A stretch of DNA of 64,000 nucleotides, from positions 186,001-250,000 of the forward strand of contig NW_020825401.1 in assembly GCF_003286085.1 (NCBI RefSeq). Direction: 5' to 3'. The notes beneath the pieces were generated by a model. The model ran no database searches, was not told where the DNA came from, and saw nothing but the letters and a program-made list of their open reading frames with translations. The position numbers and the translations under genes are program-made. Shown piece by piece: positions 63,982 to 64,000 of the stretch (within the stretch, counting starts at the first letter, position 1; each line of letters starts with the position of its first letter). Source of the stretch: Drosophila persimilis (lineage: Eukaryota > Arthropoda > Insecta > Diptera > Drosophilidae).

Positions 63982-64000
63982 ACGAGATTTGGCACAAAGT

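Larger units (their letters stand above)
59011..64000. repeat. Segmental duplication, copy 2
   Basis: Copia gag-protease, errantivirus env and LTR, C LTR and C internal region in the same order as copy 1, without the D array. It runs off the window. A few substitutions and small indels separate the copies. Confidence 0.9.
62016..64000 (-). mobile_element. Element C, copy 2 (partial)
   Basis: Internal 3' half of C, running off the right edge. Confidence 0.9.

Overview
The window reads as repeat-rich (probably pericentromeric or Y-linked) heterochromatin of a Drosophila-type fly. Almost every base can be assigned to a transposable element, and the families are typically drosophilid. They include Ty3/gypsy elements primed by tRNA-Lys, a copia element primed by the cut 5' half of initiator tRNA-Met, an errantivirus (insect endogenous retrovirus) remnant, BEL/Pao elements, a LINE tail and a Transib-like DNA transposon. 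I found no tRNA, rRNA, CRISPR or bacterial-type gene. The only stretch that might hold host-gene sequence is about 57.2-58.4 kb, and that is weak.

Left half (1-23.8 kb): a nest of four elements. A LINE 3' end (22894-23753) holds a minus-strand Ty3/gypsy element (A). A's 5' LTR (3481-3666 plus 22167-22893) holds a Transib-like transposon (3667-22166). That transposon's transposase gene holds a plus-strand Ty3/gypsy element with long LTRs (B, 12286-21774). Afterwards 6132 bp were duplicated head to tail (434-6565 and 6566-12697); the junction joins the middle of B's LTR to A's pol. Element B is the best preserved: its Gag starts with a RING-H2 zinc-binding motif, pol lies in the -1 frame behind an A_AAA_AAC slippery site, and its primer-binding site lies 36 nt beyond the LTR end.

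Middle (24-30.6 kb): a decayed errantivirus (integrase end, env, 3' LTR) is interrupted by a minus-strand copia-type element that has lost its reverse transcriptase. It is followed by a minus-strand BEL/Pao element (C).

Right half (30.2-56.2 kb): nested BEL/Pao elements. C's 3' LTR (30180-30555 plus 50654-50657) is split by a tandem array of element D (LTR1-D1-LTR2-D2-LTR3, 30556-50648), flanked as a block by the duplication ATCTT. D1 is split by a full-length element E (34781-41621) with two apparently identical 316-bp LTRs, the duplication ATTAC and one intact 1715-codon gag-pol frame. E is the only element here that looks complete. C itself is defective and is followed by the tail of a further C copy.

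Far right (56.2-64 kb): about 2.5 kb of unassigned sequence, then a second copy of the copia/errantivirus/C block (59011 to the window end). This copy lacks the D array, so D entered after the block was duplicated. It gives the empty site that proves the order of events. The proteins do not form a host pathway. They are replication proteins of separate selfish elements (Gag, protease, reverse transcriptase, RNase H, integrase, one Env remnant, one transposase), and most are broken.
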